DNA from: Rosistilla ulvae
GTDB lineage: Bacteria; Planctomycetota; Planctomycetia; Pirellulales; Pirellulaceae
Reading direction: 5' to 3'
Length of the DNA: 64,000 bases
NCBI RefSeq assembly: GCF_007741475.1
Contig: NZ_CP036261.1
Span: forward strand, 6,573,798 to 6,637,797
Positions 62,636 through 64,000 of the stretch are shown in pieces (the first letter of the stretch is position 1; every line of letters starts with the position of its first letter). The notes beneath the pieces are model-generated. The model was not told where the DNA came from, did no database searches, and saw only the letters and a list, made by a program, of their open reading frames with translations. The translations under genes were made by a program, and so were the position numbers.

Positions 62636-64000
62636 ATGACTTCCATCGTCGACGCACCATCGAATCACCCCAACCGCGGCAGCCTGTCGACGGCCGGCGA
62701 CGCCGCGCTTTCGAACGCGGGTGAATCGCAAGCGTTGGCGGCGGCGTTGGAGTTGATGATCCAAATGGAAGCGATCGACGATCTCTCGTCAGCGGCGACG
62801 GTTGCCGGCGACGTGATCGGCGAATTCTGTCGGGCGCGGCGCGTTGTCGTCGGTTGGTGCCGCGACGGCACACCGACCTGCGAAGTGATCGCGGACACCG
62901 ACGCGACGGCCCACGACCCCGCCAGTCCTATCCATCGCAAGCTGCAGTTCGCGTTGGACGAGATCATCGTTCGCGGACAGACGGTCGAACTGGACGTTCC
63001 GGCGAATCTTGGCCAACCCTCGGCAGCACTCGCTCTGCGCCAGTTTGCGTTGGCGGTCGGTTGCACCCGATTGGCCGGATCGCCGTTGTCCGATGCCACA
63101 GGTCAGATCCGCGGCGCGTGGTTGTTTATCGATCCGGCCGAACAGATTGAATCCTTGCGGACGCCCCATCTGATCGATTCGTTGTCGCGTCCCCTGGGCG
63201 CTCGTCTGGCAACGATCTGGCGTCATCAGCCGGGCAGACTCGATCGCGCCCTCGATACGGTTCGCGATGCGTTTACGAACAGCCGCGGATCGGTTGCGAT
63301 CGCTGGTTTGATGGTGCTGTTGTTTGTGATGCTGTTTCCTATCCACTACTCCGTTCGCTGCGATTGTGCATTGCAGCCGGTGTCGCGTCGCTTGATCGCC
63401 GCGCCGTTTGACGGATCGCTGGAAAAGTCGTTTGTCGACCCGGGCGACCTAATCGACGAGGGAGCCCTGTTGGCGCGGATCAGCGCCCGCGAACTGAACT
63501 GGGAACGGGCCGGGCTGCAGGCAGAACTGAATCGATCCAACAAAGAGCGACAGGTCTCGCTGGCCAAACAAGACTATGCAGCCTCCCAGATCGCGCAGCT
63601 CGATTCGCAACAGGTCGCCCACCGGTTGCAGATGATCGAAAGCCGGATCGAACATCTCGATATCCGCAGCCCCTTCAAGGGTGTTGTGATCGCGGGCGAC
63701 ATCAAAGAGGTCGAAGGGGCCCCGTTGGAAACAGGGCAGACGTTGTTCGAGATCGCCCCGGTCGGCGAGATGATTGTCGAACTGAGGATCCCCGAAGCGG
63801 ATTTTGCCTACGTGCGTCCTCAGATGCCAGTCCGTTTACGGTTGCATGCCTTTCCGACTCAACGGATCGAAGGCGTTGTGGAACAAGTGCATCCCAAAGC
63901 CGAAGTGATCGACAACGAAAATGTGTTTGTCGCCAAGATCCGCATCGAAGATCCGCACGCTATCTATCGTCCTGGAATGCATGGCCGCGCGTCGATCCAA
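62636..64000 (+). CDS. Membrane-anchored HlyD-type adaptor with GAF-like N-terminal domain (continues past window)
   Basis: ATG 62636 starts 455 codons that remain open at the window end. Residues 30-195 form a cytoplasmic alpha/beta domain resembling GAF (for example VVVGWCRDG, CTRLAGSPLSDATGQIRGAWL). One transmembrane helix follows (about 219-238, VAIAGLMVLLFVMLFPIHYS), then a lipoyl-type half (LIAAPFDGSLEKSFVDPGDLIDEG), a coiled-coil hairpin (about 285-340), the second lipoyl half (DIRSPFKGVVIAGD) and a barrel (about 375-455). The adaptor part faces the periplasm. The GAF-like call is weak and there is no signal peptide, so the N-terminus is likely cytosolic. It belongs to the TolC/SecA-like operon. 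Confidence 0.82.
   Translation, partial: MTSIVDAPSNHPNRGSLSTAGDAALSNAGESQALAAALELMIQMEAIDDLSSAATVAGDVIGEFCRARRVVVGWCRDGTPTCEVIADTDATAHDPASPIHRKLQFALDEIIVRGQTVELDVPANLGQPSAALALRQFALAVGCTRLAGSPLSDATGQIRGAWLFIDPAEQIESLRTPHLIDSLSRPLGARLATIWRHQPGRLDRALDTVRDAFTNSRGSVAIAGLMVLLFVMLFPIHYSVRCDCALQPVSRRLIAAPFDGSLEKSFVDPGDLIDEGALLARISARELNWERAGLQAELNRSNKERQVSLAKQDYAASQIAQLDSQQVAHRLQMIESRIEHLDIRSPFKGVVIAGDIKEVEGAPLETGQTLFEIAPVGEMIVELRIPEADFAYVRPQMPVRLRLHAFPTQRIEGVVEQVHPKAEVIDNENVFVAKIRIEDPHAIYRPGMHGRASIQ

Overview
The window looks like a chromosomal segment of a planctomycete, most likely of the Pirellulaceae (Rhodopirellula/Rosistilla-like). This is inferred from gene content: a giant surface protein whose N-terminus carries the planctomycete-type export motif LEDRRLLAA and which ends in dockerin repeats; a cytochrome c/PA14/DUF1592-DUF1588-DUF1585 protein followed by a DUF1552 protein and a Tat-exported Gfo/Idh/MocA oxidoreductase; a DUF1571 protein; and a membrane-anchored Ser/Thr kinase. 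GTG and TTG starts are common. No rRNA, CRISPR array, prophage or intact mobile element was seen.

Layout. 1-2.4 kb: a truncated SGNH hydrolase, a decayed ISAs1-family transposase, a terminator and a tRNA with a CAT anticodon. 2.5-6.2 kb: a three-helix coiled-coil membrane protein with a DnaJ-like cysteine pair, seven alternating palindromic repeats, and a LarA-like protein. 6.3-22 kb: one 15.6-kb gene for a 5215-residue surface protein with a recent tandem expansion of about 514-residue units, each with a C-type-lectin-like domain. 22.2-24.3 kb: larC, a short rpmJ missed by simple ORF calling, and an EVE-domain gene. 24.6-33.8 kb: a DUF1571 protein, four 183-bp repeats, an alpha/beta hydrolase, and a Bat-like group (membrane protein, DUF58, VWA protein, TPR-like protein). 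33.8-37.1 kb: BamA apparently split into a POTRA-only gene and a lipoprotein-type barrel gene. 37.6-48 kb: a secreted unknown, an ammonium transporter with terminator, a Ser/Thr kinase, a phosphodiesterase, a HEAT-repeat/membrane-protein pair, a TrkH-type K+ transporter and a long hairpin. 47.7-54.6 kb: a planctomycete-type unknown, a tiny membrane protein, then the DUF1592, DUF1552 and oxidoreductase trio.

54.5-64 kb: a hybrid histidine kinase diverges from a tightly coupled operon of a TolC-like protein, a shortened SecA-like ATPase, a periplasmic adaptor and a membrane adaptor with a GAF-like N-terminal domain; it continues past the right edge. A SecA-type motor between TolC and two HlyD-type adaptors is the best candidate here for an undescribed envelope or secretion system. 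The split BamA, the covarying palindromes and the lectin-repeat expansion are the next most notable.

All calls come from reading the sequence and its translations; no database search was run, so family names rest on motif recognition.
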